Shown: in pieces, positions 63,101 to 64,000 of the stretch
Position numbering within the stretch: the first letter of the stretch is position 1
How the letters are laid out: every line of letters begins with the position of its first letter
NCBI RefSeq assembly: GCF_011030405.1
Contig: NZ_JAAJTJ010000011.1
Span: 1-64,000 of the forward strand
Source: Parapedobacter sp. SGR-10
Lineage (GTDB): Bacteria > Bacteroidota > Bacteroidia > Sphingobacteriales > Sphingobacteriaceae
Reading direction: 5' to 3'
Length of the DNA: 64,000 bases
Translations under genes and position numbers: made by a program
Notes under the pieces: generated by a model
Databases searched by the model: none
What the model was told of the DNA's origin: nothing
What the model saw: the letters and a program-made list of their open reading frames with translations, nothing else

Positions 63101-63763
63101 AAATGGTTGCGGGATGCCAATAATGCCCTGGTACTGGATGTCAATGGGTTCCCTCAAGTGGCCGAAGCACAGGGGGTGATCGGAGATCCCAATCCTGCTT
63201 GGCGTGGCAGTGCGTTGACAACGTTGCGCTACAAAAACTTTGCTATGGACGTGGTGATCGAAACGATGCAGGGCGGCAACATATTCGCCGGAACTTACGC
63301 TTCCCTATTACAGTATGGTATGGCACCCGAAACTGCCAATATCAGCGTAGCACCTTATGATATGATGGCATGGAACGGTCAGGTTGTTACGCAGGGAACA
63401 GAGTTTAGAGGGAATATAGAAGATTTTGGTGCGGGTCCGGTAGCGTTGGATGAAAGCTGGTACCGTCAGGGCCCGGGAAGCTATGCCGGGGCTTCCGAGC
63501 AATTTATCCAAGATGCTTCATGGACAAGGATTCAGCAATTGACACTATCTTATTCGTTGCAATCGGAGAAATTCAGAAATATGACCAAGCTCCAAGGTGT
63601 GGAGTTGGCACTTACGGGGCGTAATCTTTTTGTTTGGGCAAAAGAATTTAGGGGCAATGATCCTAATAGCAACTTGTCCGGAATAGGAACTGTACGAGGT
63701 ATAGATTATTTCAATAATCCTGCCACGCGTTCCTATGTATTTACACTAAAGCTTACCTATTAA
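60128..63763 (+). CDS. SusC/RagA-type TonB-dependent outer-membrane receptor
   Basis: I place the start at 60128 (MFFNHMYKPLGLVLLFYIMG); 60107 and 60143 are alternatives. The protein has about 1211 residues: signal peptide, STN signalling domain (LISLQKGLELLIKETRTGII), carboxypeptidase-like domain (VEGRVVSSDGQTVSGVSVSI), TonB plug (INGMAGKASGVRISRTSGDPG, IQIRGASTIGG) and a full beta-barrel ending YVFTLKLTY. The STN domain means it signals to FecR. It imports an oligosaccharide or peptide, probably with the SusD-like lipoprotein next door. The substrate is not evident. Confidence 0.95.
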   Translation: MFFNHMYKPLGLVLLFYIMGIGQTQATYPNGISVTLSEQKKNGATLISLQKGLELLIKETRTGIIYEPGIIKGIQVNQQAIVQYNYSTERILNAWLKNSPLTFNKISGSTNYIIVRRSERDAQAEVRPKIDQRAAVSKDEEVSNMQKTTVSPSPTLQDRIVEGRVVSSDGQTVSGVSVSIEGFGGGTVTDAQGRYRIALPEAAQRLIFSNLGYERHVETINGRRTIEITLYPVAKQIEEVVVDALGFERKADALGYSTSQIGGGQIASSMEGSVINGMAGKASGVRISRTSGDPGAGSHIQIRGASTIGGIQPLIVLDGIPIDNSSSGNSTEGVNQQSRLNDINPDDIESMDILKGAAAAALWGSRASNGVIVITTKKGKANDKLNISFKSSYSYDQILERHPLQSTFGQGNAGIYNSTSQQAWGDLIADRFGGSDVIDNTGAFFRAANGNIYYPVVEKRDQTIYHDSNFDQVFQNGYFLDNSLNLSGGDSRATYFVSLSDFKQDGIIRNNSDYRRTTFRVNASRKFGEKISLSTNTAYTLSNSNRIRKGNSSSGLYLGMLRTPPDFNILDYEGEYYTGAGATPQRNRQRGSRSPIGALANPGWNNPLWTIHNQENFSRVNRFISSFQFNAKATDWMEVMLRSGVDTYIDERNAYFATGSVGQLQSLGRYDESKEMDYEINADAITIFRPKLYAGLHSEMLVGFNFNQRSNQDISGMITGFIDPDSPLRNFVNGRAGSYGLSNNRTLRRNAALYSSVDLNYQDYLFLMLTGRFESASTFGELAKSSFFFPSATLAWQFHRNLELPDYFSFGKLRASFAMVGVEPVMYRTISQFSAPTYSDSNGGNLESSWFGNGAFVPANRVGNPYLRPEIKTEFETGLDMRFISNRLRTSFTYYNNKTTDVLFDVPIPSSSGYTNMQDNAGEIKNWGVELDVNYDVVRKNDFTWTLGVLWDHNRNVVSRLPDAESLNLDGLSGVSGRAVQGYQLGVLWGKKWLRDANNALVLDVNGFPQVAEAQGVIGDPNPAWRGSALTTLRYKNFAMDVVIETMQGGNIFAGTYASLLQYGMAPETANISVAPYDMMAWNGQVVTQGTEFRGNIEDFGAGPVALDESWYRQGPGSYAGASEQFIQDASWTRIQQLTLSYSLQSEKFRNMTKLQGVELALTGRNLFVWAKEFRGNDPNSNLSGIGTVRGIDYFNNPATRSYVFTLKLTY

Positions 63764-63857
63764 AATGTATATGATGAAACCTGCATGAATTGCAATCCAC
63801 AAAAAGAGATGAATAATTCATACAAGCTTCATTGCCACTAAAAGAAAAATTATTCCA

Positions 63858-64000
63858 ATGAAAAAGTTAGTATATATATCATGGATGACCATCGTTATCG
63901 GTTTTACGACGGCCTGCAGTAAGATCGTAGGGGGCTTGAACGACAATCCCAACCAACCGTCGGCAACGTCGCCTGACTTGCTCTTGACGGGGTCGCAATT
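63858..64000 (+). CDS. SusD/RagB-like lipoprotein, 5' part only
   Basis: The frame opens MKKLVYISWMTIVIGFTTAC, a lipoprotein signal with Cys at residue 20, continues NPNQPSATSPDLLLTGSQ, the beginning of a SusD-like nutrient-binding lipoprotein, and runs out of the window. The N-terminal sequence and position after SusC make the call fairly secure, though only 47 codons are visible. Confidence 0.85.
   Translation, partial: MKKLVYISWMTIVIGFTTACSKIVGGLNDNPNQPSATSPDLLLTGSQ

Noticed and set aside
1..64000. tRNA, rRNA or tmRNA genes, including a tRNA integration target near the integrase
   Set aside because: No cloverleaf, anticodon arm or conserved rRNA segment was recognised; a covariance search (tRNAscan-SE, Infernal) would be decisive.

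Overview
The window comes from a Bacteroidota chromosome, most probably Sphingobacteriaceae (Sphingobacterium or a close relative). The signs are SusC/SusD-type nutrient uptake genes with FecI/FecR regulation, a PorP/SprF protein next to a giant protein with a gliding-motility/type IX secretion C-terminal domain, a TAnnTTTG-type -7 promoter motif, and a Bacteroidota-type tyrosine recombinase. No rRNA, tRNA or CRISPR array was recognised.

Positions 1 to about 27.47 kb are an AT-rich accessory region. From the left it holds a small module of a DUF5675 protein and two small membrane proteins. A 1.1-kb stretch without convincing genes follows, built of long inverted repeats whose tips carry GCGTTGG. 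Next is a six-gene cassette (3.96-12.01 kb) that is the best candidate for an undescribed system: an Mrr-like nuclease gene facing a five-gene operon of HTH regulator, double-GHKL histidine-kinase-like ATPase, receiver-domain protein, unknown protein and adenine-type DNA methyltransferase. Mobile-element genes come next (a VirE/VapE-type replication protein, an excisionase-like HTH protein, a possible RteC-like protein). They are followed by a TetR-controlled cargo operon with four DinB-superfamily domains, a VOC protein, a thioesterase, an EamA exporter and an SDR. The tyrosine integrase lies at 23.4-24.6 kb. GTACAAC repeat pairs occur near both ends of this block. Beyond the integrase (24.9-27.5 kb) is a small array of gene cassettes (AraC-GyrI regulator, NTF2-like protein, DUF6273 protein, a cut-off ORF) separated by related structured repeats that resemble attC sites in layout. 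The array stops abruptly at a GC-rich palindrome beside catalase.

From 27.5 kb on the sequence looks like core chromosome: katA; a persulfide dioxygenase-like MBL/rhodanese protein with an Rrf2 regulator; mutS; a Phd/VapC-like toxin-antitoxin pair; mtgA; a broken SusC gene whose FecR and sigma factor remain intact; a SurA-like chaperone/isomerase; PorP/SprF; a 1922-residue triplicated beta-helix surface protein; cysS; der; and a class Ib ribonucleotide reductase operon (nrdH-nrdI-nrdE-nrdF).

At 55.36-55.80 kb four DnaA-box-like 9-mers lie in a gene-free stretch, exactly where gene polarity switches. Every gene from 40.5 to 55.4 kb points left and every gene from 55.8 kb to the edge points right. 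This could be DnaA control of the nrd operon or a replication origin. The right end holds a beta-helix lipoprotein, an alpha/beta-hydrolase lipoprotein, a FecI sigma factor, a FecR anti-sigma factor, an intact SusC-type receptor and the start of a SusD-like lipoprotein, which together form a nutrient-acquisition locus.
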